Origin: Polyangiaceae bacterium
Lineage (GTDB): Bacteria > Myxococcota_A > Polyangia > Polyangiales > Polyangiaceae
NCBI GenBank assembly: GCA_016719945.1
Contig: JADJYE010000003.1
Location: 1 to 64,000 of the forward strand
Direction: 5' to 3'
Length of the DNA: 64,000 bases
The notes beneath the pieces are model-generated. The model was given only the letters and a program-made list of their open reading frames with translations. It was not told the origin of the DNA and did not search any database. Shown here piece after piece: positions 8,702-16,983 of this stretch. A program made the translations under genes and the position numbers. Position 1 is the first letter of the stretch. Each line of letters starts with the position of its first letter.

Positions 8702-10699
8702 CTACGCCGAAGGCGCGTCCACCCAAGTTCGATGCCACAGCTCGAGCTGGAGGAGGGCAAACAACATGTTGCCGTGGTTCGCCGTGCCGCTGACGTGTTC
8801 GGCCACCATCGCCGTGAGGACCGAGGGGACGAAGTAGCCCCGCTCGAACGCGCGCTTCGACAACAAGACATCGTGGAGCAGCGGCTTGCCGCGTTCCCGA
8901 AACCATTCGGCCACCGGTAGGTGGAAGCCTCTCTTCCGCGTCGTCAGCGTGTGCGGGGGCAGGTCCCGGCCCATCGACCGTCGAAGCGCGACCTTCGACT
9001 CACGCGGGCGCAACTTCATGTGCAGCGGCATCGCGGCGACGGCCTCGACCAGCCGATGATCGAGGAAGGGAACGCGCACCTCGAGGCCATGAGCGCCGCT
9101 AGCGATGTCGACCTTCTGCAGGATGTCGTTGGGAAGATACGTCTGAACCTCGACGTCGAGCATCCGCGTCAGCGGATCTCCGGCTCGCGACGCCTCGGCT
9201 GCAGCGTGGATGTGGAACGAGGGATCGTCCGCGACGACCGACTCAGCGAACGCCGTCGACAACAGGCGCTCGTGCCACCCGTTGCGGAAGACGTGGCGGA
9301 GGTGAATGTATCCGCTCATCGGGTCGTTCGCCCCTCCCGCGTGCAGCACCGCCGCGTACTCCGCGAAGTTGCGGGCGCCGCGAGCCCGCTGACCGAGCAG
9401 CGGCGCGACGCCCTCGATGCCTCGACCGATCGCATCGCGCAAAGGCCGCGGGGCGCGGCGCATGGCCTCGAGGAGGCCGTAGTGGCGCACCCGAGGGTAC
9501 CCGGCGAGCTGCTCGTCCGAGCCGTCGCCCGCGAGCGCGACCTTCACATGGCGAGCCGTCTCCCGGCAGAGCAGGTAGGTCGGTACCGCGGACGCGTCGG
9601 CGAACGGCTGATCGTAGTGCGTCAGCACGGGAAGGATCACATCCTCGATGTCCTTCAGCGCGACCTGAATCTCGGTGTGCTGGGTGCCCATGAACGCGGC
9701 TGACGCGGCCGTGTCTCGCGACTCGTCGTAAGCCGCCACGTCGAAGCCCACGGTGTACGTGTGGACGCTGGAGGTGGCGAAGCGCTTCATGAGGGTGACG
9801 ACGGTGCTCGAGTCGAGGCCGCCGCTGAGGAACGCGCCGACTGGAACGTCCGACACCAGGTGCGACCGGACCGCGCGCTCCATGAGCGAGCGAAAATGCT
9901 CTGCGTGCTGGTCGGTCGAGCGACGCGGTCCCGTTGCGCATGAAGCCGACCAGTACCTGCGAATGCTGATGTCGCCACCCCGCAGCGTGAGGGTGTGCGC
10001 AGGCTCGAGCACATGAACGTCCTCGAGCGGGCCCTCCGGGGGAGGCACGTAGAGGTGATAGAGGAAGCGATTGATGGCTTTGTGACGGACCTTGCGTGAG
10101 ACGAGATTCGTGCGAAGGAGCGCCTTCAGCTCCGATCCGAAGAGGAAAGCGCCTCGCGCGCGCGCCCAGACCACCGGCTTGATGCCGAGCCGATCCCGCG
10201 CGATGAACAGGCTCTCCTCACGATCGTCCCAGATCGCGAAGGCGAACATTCCGACCAGACGCTCGACACAGGCCGGCCCCCAGAGTCGGTACGCCTCCAA
10301 GATCACCTCGGTGTCGCTGCGGGTCTTGAGAACGACGCCGGCCGCGCGCAGGTCGGGCTCGATCTCCTCGGTGTTGTAGATCTCACCGTTGAAGACGATC
10401 GTGCATGTTCCCGACGCATCGACCATCGGCTGATGGCCGGCCTCGACGTCACGGATCGCGAGGCGATTCATCCCGAGGCCGACCGAACCCTCCGAGCGCT
10501 GAGCGATGGACGACGGGGGCGCTGCGAGCTCGCCCGTACCCGTCCATCGCCGGATCGTGAGGCGGCGATCGCCCACGACCGCTACCCCCGCGCCATCGGG
10601 GCCGCGGTGGCGGAGCGCCGTGTTCATGGTGCGGACGACCTCGAGCGTTCGGTCGGTCGAGGTCGGCGCGTCCCACACGAGGCCTGCTATCGAGCACAT
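8702..10699 (-). CDS. asnB: Glutamine-dependent asparagine synthetase / amidotransferase (AsnB family)
   Basis: A 665-residue two-domain protein. The N-terminal class II glutaminase domain begins MCSIAGLVW with the nucleophile Cys2; it continues with RHRGPDGAG and FNGEIYN. The C-terminal synthetase domain has the PP-loop FLSGGLDSSTVV (about residue 275), GDGSDE and ANDILQKVD-type motifs. The residue after Cys2 is Ser where nearly all family members have Gly. Paralogs of this type are common in exopolysaccharide loci, where they are thought to amidate sugar acids, so a true asparagine synthetase role is not certain. It leads the asnB-GT4 operon and is divergent from the ligase-like gene at 10936. 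Confidence 0.88.
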   Translation of the reverse strand: MCSIAGLVWDAPTSTDRTLEVVRTMNTALRHRGPDGAGVAVVGDRRLTIRRWTGTGELAAPPSSIAQRSEGSVGLGMNRLAIRDVEAGHQPMVDASGTCTIVFNGEIYNTEEIEPDLRAAGVVLKTRSDTEVILEAYRLWGPACVERLVGMFAFAIWDDREESLFIARDRLGIKPVVWARARGAFLFGSELKALLRTNLVSRKVRHKAINRFLYHLYVPPPEGPLEDVHVLEPAHTLTLRGGDISIRRYWSASCATGPRRSTDQHAEHFRSLMERAVRSHLVSDVPVGAFLSGGLDSSTVVTLMKRFATSSVHTYTVGFDVAAYDESRDTAASAAFMGTQHTEIQVALKDIEDVILPVLTHYDQPFADASAVPTYLLCRETARHVKVALAGDGSDEQLAGYPRVRHYGLLEAMRRAPRPLRDAIGRGIEGVAPLLGQRARGARNFAEYAAVLHAGGANDPMSGYIHLRHVFRNGWHERLLSTAFAESVVADDPSFHIHAAAEASRAGDPLTRMLDVEVQTYLPNDILQKVDIASGAHGLEVRVPFLDHRLVEAVAAMPLHMKLRPRESKVALRRSMGRDLPPHTLTTRKRGFHLPVAEWFRERGKPLLHDVLLSKRAFERGYFVPSVLTAMVAEHVSGTANHGNMLFALLQLELWHRTWVDAPSA

Positions 10700-10935
10700 G
10701 GAATCGTTGGCCTTACGTTGCGCGCGCTGGGCTCGTCGTTCTACGGACCGGACCCGTTCCTAGCACGCCGGAAGCTTGAGCCGCTACGGGGACGCTTCCT
10801 CGCCACTCTCTGAACGGGGCGACGTTCTCAGGCAACGGAAGAACGTCACGGGCTCTGTCGGCTTGGGCACTCGTCATGCGATTCTCCCGAACCGACCTCC
10901 ACTCCGCCTCGAACACGGGCACGACGGAGCCGTCC

Positions 10936-13548
10936 ATGTCCTCTCGCATGAGTTCCGGCTCGCGCCCGACCCATTCCCGCCCAGGGGGCGTCTCGCGCTC
11001 CTGGTCGGCGAACATCGAGACCCTCGAGGTCGCGGCTCTCGCGCTCGGCGTCGCCGGGAGCGTGCTGGCGATCGGAGGCGCGGTTCCAGCGCTGTTCCTT
11101 CCGATCGGCTTCGTCGTCCTGGTCGCCGCGTTGGTGGCAGCGCTGGTCTCTCCGACGCGACTGAAGGTGGGCCCCCTCCCCGCTGTCGTGCTCCTCGTGC
11201 TCGGGGCGTACAGCCTCGTCCAGGCGCTCCCGCTTCCCTTGTCGTGGCTCGACCGGCTCTCGCCCGCCGCCGCGGACGTGTGGAGTCGCGCGCTGTTGCC
11301 GACCGGGCAGACGGTGTCCCGGGGTGCGCTTTCTTTGGACCCATCCGCGTCGACCTTCGAGGCCTTCAAGTGGGGCAGCTACGGCGCCACCTTCTACCTG
11401 GCCGCGTTGGTCGGCCGCCGTCGAGGACCTTCGACGGGCTTGGCCATCGTCTTCGCGACGTCGATCGCGGTCGCCTTCCTCGCACTCGGCCACGCCGTGC
11501 TCGGCGCGACGCAGGTGTACGGTGTCTACTCTCCGACGCACCCGGTCCCCGCGGGGCAAGCGGGGCCGCTGCTCAACCCGAACAACCTCGCGGGCTACCT
11601 CAACCTCGGCGGCCTCGTCGGGCTGGGCCTCGTCCTCAGCCGGCGAGCCATCGCATCGCGCTGGCTCCTTGCCACCGGCGTCCTATGCGTCCTGGCCGTA
11701 TCGCTCAGGACGGCGTCCCGAGGCGGCGTCGCGGCGCTCATTCTCCTGCTGCTCCTCTTCTGCGTCGGGGCGGCGCTGATCCGCGGGAGTCAGCGGGTCT
11801 CGCCGCGCGTCGCGAGCTACGCCGCCACCGGGTTGCTCGTGTTGGGTGCAGCGTTCGCGTTGCTCGGTGCTGACGCCAAGTTCTGGGCCGACCTGCTCGA
11901 CGAGAACACCGACAAGCTCCAGCTTCCGGCAGCGTCGGTGCCGCTGATCAAAGACCACGCGATGTTTGGCGTGGGTCGCGGAGCGTTCGAGAGCGTCTTT
12001 CAGGCCTACAGGCCGCAGACCCGGTTTCACCTGGTCTTCACGCACCCCGAGAACGTGGTCGTCCAGTGGGTGTCGGAGTGGGGCCTGCCCCTTTCGATCG
12101 TCGCCTTCGCGACACTGGCGTACTGCTTCTCGCCCTGGCGGCTCGGTGCGTCGCGGAGCACCGTGGCGCTTGGGGCGCTCTGCGGGGTCCTCGCGTTGCT
12201 CGTCCAGAACTTGGTCGATCTCGGCGTCGAGCTGGCGGGCGTCGGCACAGCGGTCGCCGCTGTGCTCGGCTCGCTTTGGTCCCAGACGGCTCGCCGCTCG
12301 TCCGTCGTGGCCCGAAACCGGGGCTGGCTTCGGGGCATCCTCGTTGCGGGGCTCGCCATCGGCATCACCGCGGGTATCTCCGTGATCTCCCGTGGAGCAT
12401 CCACGCTCGAGGACGATCGCGCGGCGATCCAGACGTTGCTCGAGCGTCGGCGAGCGGCCACCTCGCAGGAGTCTTCCGAGGAGGTGCGTGCGGCCATCGT
12501 CTCGATGACGATGAGGCATCCCGCCGACTACTACTTCCCGCTCGCTGGCGCGATGGCGGCTCGGATGGATCGCACCAACCCGATGCCGTGGATCCAGCGC
12601 GCTCTCGAGCGCGGCCCGACCATCGGCCGGACTCACCTGATGCTCGCGGAGGTCTTGGCCGGCCACGGATACTCACGCCAGTCCTTGATGGAGCTGAAGC
12701 TCGCCGCGACCTACGAGCGCACCGAGGCGGTCTGGTTCGCGGTCTCGAAGGTGGCGTTGCCGATGACCCGTGACCCCGCGATGCTCATGCTCGCTGTGCC
12801 TGACGGAAGCGACGGCATTGGCGTGCTGGAGATGTTGGCACGCTCGATGAACGATCCTGAGTGGGTGGAGTCCCGCGAGGTGCTCGACATCGAGGCGCTC
12901 GCGCGCGATTCGAGCCTCGTCGAGCCGCGACAGCGGATCGTGGATGCGCGGCTTCACGCCCTGGCGCTCGAGGAGCTACCGATCTGGTGCCCTGACCGCG
13001 AGACCTGCACCGCAGACGTGGAGGAGCATGCCGGCTACCTCGCGCAGCACGCCCCCACCACGACCCGAGCACCCCGCGCTCTGGCTCGACTCGCGCTGTT
13101 GGAGGGCGATCGGGAGCGCGCGATCTCGATCCTCGAGTCGGGGTGCTCCACACCGACCGACCGTGCGCCGTGTCATCGCCTGTTGGCCGAGAGCCTGTTG
13201 GCGGCAGGCGCCTCTTCGGAGCGGCTCGAGGCCGCGTTCTCGAGCTACACTGCCGCTGCATGCCTCGAGAAAACAGCATGCGCCGAGGCTCACGCGTGGG
13301 TGGGTGCCACCCGCGCCCACCGCGGGGAGCTCCAGCTCGCGGTCACTGCGCTCGAGCGGGCGGCCCGCGAGGAACCGACCCTCCAGCGGCTTCTCGCCGT
13401 TGCAGAGATGGCCGGGAGGGCGCGGCTAGTCTCGTCGGAGATCAAGGCGCTCGAGCAAGCGACCCGCCTCAGCCCCGACGATCCGGCCTTGGCCGAGCGG
13501 CTTCGCGTCGCTCGAGGCCGGGCGCGCGCGCCGTCGATCGGCCCCTAG
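10936..13548 (+). CDS. O-antigen-ligase-family (Wzy_C) membrane protein with C-terminal TPR-like domain
   Basis: About 870 residues. Roughly a dozen transmembrane segments occupy the first 500 residues. The Wzy_C core contains GPLLNPNNLAGYLNLGGLVGLGL, an ASRGG motif, and the large periplasmic loop with GVGRGAFESVFQAYRP and THPENVVVQWVSEWG, which are hallmarks of O-antigen ligase/polymerase proteins. The C-terminal 350 residues are soluble and helical (ALARLALLEGDRERAIS, AVTALERAAREEP) and read as TPR-like repeats. This fusion is common in EPS loci. The chosen ATG at 10936 is the internal Met nearest the membrane domain; the frame is open back to 10876. It is divergent from asnB, with a 236-bp gap carrying no other gene. 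Confidence 0.82.
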   Translation: MSSRMSSGSRPTHSRPGGVSRSWSANIETLEVAALALGVAGSVLAIGGAVPALFLPIGFVVLVAALVAALVSPTRLKVGPLPAVVLLVLGAYSLVQALPLPLSWLDRLSPAAADVWSRALLPTGQTVSRGALSLDPSASTFEAFKWGSYGATFYLAALVGRRRGPSTGLAIVFATSIAVAFLALGHAVLGATQVYGVYSPTHPVPAGQAGPLLNPNNLAGYLNLGGLVGLGLVLSRRAIASRWLLATGVLCVLAVSLRTASRGGVAALILLLLLFCVGAALIRGSQRVSPRVASYAATGLLVLGAAFALLGADAKFWADLLDENTDKLQLPAASVPLIKDHAMFGVGRGAFESVFQAYRPQTRFHLVFTHPENVVVQWVSEWGLPLSIVAFATLAYCFSPWRLGASRSTVALGALCGVLALLVQNLVDLGVELAGVGTAVAAVLGSLWSQTARRSSVVARNRGWLRGILVAGLAIGITAGISVISRGASTLEDDRAAIQTLLERRRAATSQESSEEVRAAIVSMTMRHPADYYFPLAGAMAARMDRTNPMPWIQRALERGPTIGRTHLMLAEVLAGHGYSRQSLMELKLAATYERTEAVWFAVSKVALPMTRDPAMLMLAVPDGSDGIGVLEMLARSMNDPEWVESREVLDIEALARDSSLVEPRQRIVDARLHALALEELPIWCPDRETCTADVEEHAGYLAQHAPTTTRAPRALARLALLEGDRERAISILESGCSTPTDRAPCHRLLAESLLAAGASSERLEAAFSSYTAAACLEKTACAEAHAWVGATRAHRGELQLAVTALERAAREEPTLQRLLAVAEMAGRARLVSSEIKALEQATRLSPDDPALAERLRVARGRARAPSIGP

Positions 13549-13685
13549 ACCCGCTGAACGGCTGTTCAAAGGGGCTGCCCATACCCGCCCGCCCGAGAGC
13601 CCGGTAGGGTCGCTCGAACGCTCGTCCTGCCCTAGGCAACGAACCCTGTTGCCGTTCGCCTCATCAAACGAGCCGTCACGAGAGC

Positions 13686-15803
13686 ATGTCCAAGGTCGCG
13701 ACCCGCGCTTTCCAGATCCTTCTCGACGTCGCCGCGCTCGCGTTCGCGTTCGCGCTCGCGTTCGCGCTCCGGTTCGATTGGAACGTGCCGGCGGCGTTTA
13801 TGGGCCGCTTGGTCCTGTTGATGCCCTACGTCGTGGCCATCAAGTATGCCGTCCTCCACTGGTTCGACATCCCGCGGTTCTCGTGGCGTTACATCGGGCT
13901 GCGAGAGGTCGTCCGCATCTTGCAGGCGTTGGCCGTCTCGTCCCTCATCCTCCTGGCGTTGCGGTTGATCTCTGTCCGCGTGACGCACGTCGTGCCCTTC
14001 GCGCGGCACGTCTGGATCCCGCTCGGGATCATCGTCGCCGACTTCGTTTTCGCGTTCTGTGCCATCGTCGGCCTGCGGGCGCTCCGTCGGGTCATAGGGG
14101 AGCGCGCTCACAATCGGTCCGCGTCCCAGGGGGCGGATCGTGTGCCGACGCTCATGATCGGCGCCGGCGACACTGGGCTCCAGGTCGTCAAGCAGCTCGA
14201 GTCGCGTCGCGATCTTGGACTACTCGCGGTCGGGTTCCTCGATGACGATCGGTTGAAAATCGGGACGATGGTGCACGGAGTCCCGGTGCTCGGCTCCACC
14301 AAAGATCTTGCTAGGGTCGTCCGGGAGCGTGGTGCACGCCAAGTCCTCATCACGATCTCCCGGGCCAACGGGAAAATCGTGCGGCACGTGATGTCGCTCT
14401 GTGAGGAGGCGAACGTTCCCGTGAAGATCATCCCGACGATGCGTGAGCTGGTCGGCGGTCAAGTGAGCCTCTCGACGATGCGGCCGGTGGCGATCGAAGA
14501 CCTCCTCCGACGTGATCCGGTGCGTCTGGACGAGACGGCGATCCGCGCCGACGTGGCGCGGCGCGTGGTCCTCGTCACCGGTGCGGGGGGCAGCATCGGT
14601 TCGGAGCTGTGCCGCCAAATCTGTGGGTTCGAACCGAAGCGCATCGTGCTCGTCGAGCGCGCGGAAAATGCGCTCTTCGAGATTCACAGGGAGCTCAAGG
14701 CCAGCTTCCCGGACCTCGACATCGTCCCGATCATCGGGGACGTCGTGGACCAGGAGCGGATGAGGCGCGTCTTCGAGACGCACCGGCCGAGCTTCGTGCT
14801 GCACGCGGCAGCGCACAAGCACGTGCCGATGATGGAATGGAACCCGGGGGAGGCGCTCAAGAACAACGTCTTCGGCACCAAGTGCATCGCCGAGCTCGCT
14901 GACGCCTTCGATGTACGCACGTTCGTGTTGATTTCGACGGACAAGGCGGTCAACCCGACGAGCGTCATGGGCGCTAGCAAGCGCGTGGCCGAGCTCTACG
15001 TTCAAGCGCTCAGCGCGGTGAGCGCCACGAGGTTCGTCGCGGTTCGGTTCGGCAATGTTCTCGGCTCGACCGGCAGCGTGATCCCGATCTTCCGTGAGCA
15101 GATCGCCAAGGGGGGGCCCGTGACCGTCACCCACCCCGAGATGCGACGCTACTTCATGACCATTCCGGAAGCCTCGCAGCTCGTGCTTCAGGCCGCCACG
15201 ATGGGTCGCGGCGGTGAAATCTTCATCCTCGACATGGGGGAACCTGTCCGAATCGCCGATCTCGCCGAGGACCTCATTCGGCTCTCGGGCCTGCGCCCGG
15301 GCGATGATATCGAGATCAAGTTCTCTGGCGTCCGCCCTGGCGAGAAGCTCTTCGAGGAGCTGAGCGTCGCAGAGGAGAACGCCGACAAGACCTTGCACCC
15401 CAAGATCTTCGTGGGGCGCCTGCCGACGACACCACTCGACAAGCTCCGTGCCCAGATCCTCGGATTCACCGCGGTCGTCGACGAGCTCAGCGTCGATGTC
15501 GTTCGAGAGCGGTTGTGCGGCGTCGTTCCGGAGCTGACGCAGCCATCGGCGCCGCCGCCGCCTGCCGAAGTAGACACCGAGAAGGCGCGCTCAGTTCGGC
15601 CCTCGAGCTTCGACCCCTTCCGGCCGAGTAGTGATCGCGTCCCAGCAGACGGTCAGGGGCTTGTAGGAGCGCTGACAGTGAGCGCTCAGGTGGCGGCTCG
15701 CACCGCGTCCGAGATGAGGCTGGCCATGGCCGGGACACGCTCCGAAAGCGATGGGGCCTGTCGGACCTCCAAGAGCGTCTCTGCTAGTCCGCGTGCTGCT
15801 TGA
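13686..15803 (+). CDS. Membrane-bound nucleoside-diphosphate-sugar 4,6-dehydratase (PglF/WbpM/CapD type)
   Basis: A 705-residue enzyme, probably UDP-GlcNAc 4,6-dehydratase, the first step of bacillosamine-type sugars. Four N-terminal transmembrane helices (residues 8-145) are followed by a first Rossmann domain (MIGAGDTGLQVV) and the catalytic SDR domain with TGAGGSIGSELC (about residue 295), AAHKHVPMME and STDKAVNPTSVMGASKR. The catalytic Met-x3-Lys in place of Tyr-x3-Lys is the known PglF/WbpM signature. The C-terminus after about residue 625 is a low-complexity tail. The last 118 bp run into the convergent glycosyltransferase, so an indel may have lengthened the end. It pairs functionally with the aminotransferase, acetyltransferase and phosphoglycosyltransferase at 21.5-23.9 kb. 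Confidence 0.88.
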   Translation: MSKVATRAFQILLDVAALAFAFALAFALRFDWNVPAAFMGRLVLLMPYVVAIKYAVLHWFDIPRFSWRYIGLREVVRILQALAVSSLILLALRLISVRVTHVVPFARHVWIPLGIIVADFVFAFCAIVGLRALRRVIGERAHNRSASQGADRVPTLMIGAGDTGLQVVKQLESRRDLGLLAVGFLDDDRLKIGTMVHGVPVLGSTKDLARVVRERGARQVLITISRANGKIVRHVMSLCEEANVPVKIIPTMRELVGGQVSLSTMRPVAIEDLLRRDPVRLDETAIRADVARRVVLVTGAGGSIGSELCRQICGFEPKRIVLVERAENALFEIHRELKASFPDLDIVPIIGDVVDQERMRRVFETHRPSFVLHAAAHKHVPMMEWNPGEALKNNVFGTKCIAELADAFDVRTFVLISTDKAVNPTSVMGASKRVAELYVQALSAVSATRFVAVRFGNVLGSTGSVIPIFREQIAKGGPVTVTHPEMRRYFMTIPEASQLVLQAATMGRGGEIFILDMGEPVRIADLAEDLIRLSGLRPGDDIEIKFSGVRPGEKLFEELSVAEENADKTLHPKIFVGRLPTTPLDKLRAQILGFTAVVDELSVDVVRERLCGVVPELTQPSAPPPPAEVDTEKARSVRPSSFDPFRPSSDRVPADGQGLVGALTVSAQVAARTASEMRLAMAGTRSESDGACRTSKSVSASPRAA

Positions 15804-16973
15804 TCGATCGAGAAACGTTCCTTCACCACCATCGGTCGCGCGCGCGCGAGTCACGGCAACATGACTCGCGCGAGCTGGCTCGATGATGGCGTCTCCGAGC
15901 GCAACGGTGTTCGCTGGGGGCACGATGAGTCCGGTGCTGTCTTGGTCGATCTGCTCGCGAACCCCGCCTCCGTCGGTGGCGATGACCGGCGTCCCCGCTG
16001 CGAGGCTCTCCAGGATGCTGCGAGGCAGACCTTCGCAGCCAGTGAGTTGCACGGTCGTGTCGTCGTAGGTGAACGTCTCCCGACCGACGATCGAGGTGAG
16101 CAGCATAGCGTCAACCCCCGAGAGCAGCTCGTGGATGCGATCGACCAAGCCGATGAAGTGGAACCTGTCCGTGAGGCCGTACTCGGCGATGCGTTGCTTG
16201 AGCCACGTCTCGTAGCCCTCGTCCGTACCGGCAGAGGCCAGCAGATATTGCGGCCGAACGCCGTGGTTGGCGGCGCGCTTGGCTCCCTCCACGAGGTGGT
16301 GGATGCCCTTGAACGGCACGATGGCCGAGAGGGACGCGAAGAGCTTCTCGTCGGCGTTGACCGGAAAACCGGCGCGGTTCAGCCGATCGACGAGGGCGAG
16401 GCGCGCGCTGCCTGGGTCGATCGGCGGTGGCGGGTCGATGCCGTTGTAGACGAGGCGTGTGCGGCCGTGGGCGCTGGGCGCGAGGTAGTCGTAGACTGTC
16501 TTGGAGACGATGACGATCCTGTCGGGGACGGCCTGCGAGAGAAACCAGATCGTTCGTCCGAGGCCGGGCGTTCCTCGTTGGTGGAAGACCGAGCCGAGCC
16601 CCGCGAGATGAACGGCAGGCCCGGCCATCAACAGCCCCCGCGGGGTGTTGAAATGCATCGCTTCGGCGCCGATCTCCTTCGCGAAGCGTGCGAGGCGCAC
16701 CCAATAGGGAGCGAGCTCGGAGGCGGTCACCCGAAGCAGGTCGGCCGGTGAGAGGTTCAGCAACACCTTGCCAAAGGTGTTGAACGAGCGGGCTCCCTCG
16801 ATGACGCGGACGTCGATGCCGCGCTCGGCACAGAGCTCCTGAAAGGGACCATGCGCGGGGAACACGAGCACGGCGTCGATGCCGTGGTGGCCGATTCTTT
16901 CCAGCGCAGCGAGAAGACTCTTCTGAGCACCGCCGACGCGGTTCGGGTAGTCGCCGAAGAACAGGACTCTCAT
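15686..16973 (-). CDS. GT4-family glycosyltransferase, one frame shift near the 3' end
   Basis: About 429 residues, GT-B fold. It begins MRVLFFGDYPNRVGGAQKSLLAAL, with the glycine-rich loop. It continues with SLSAIVPFKGIHHLVEGAKRAAN, RFHFIGLVDRIHELLSGVDAML and the donor-binding E-x7-E in EGLPRSILESLAAGTPVIATDGGGVREQI. Near 15848, inside a GCGCGCGC run, the frame is lost. The expected C-terminus (ERFSIDQAARGLAETLLEV, ending AVRAAT) is found one frame over and stops at 15686. As read, the original frame continues with unrelated sequence to 15591. It lies 10 bp downstream of the tyrosine autokinase stop, so the two are probably co-transcribed. The donor sugar is unknown. Confidence 0.82.
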
Positions 16974-16983
16974 GGGCGAGGCG

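Noticed and set aside
9243..9941. Second minus-strand protein within the asnB gene
   Set aside because: Arg/Ala-rich frame-shifted shadow of asnB without any motif.
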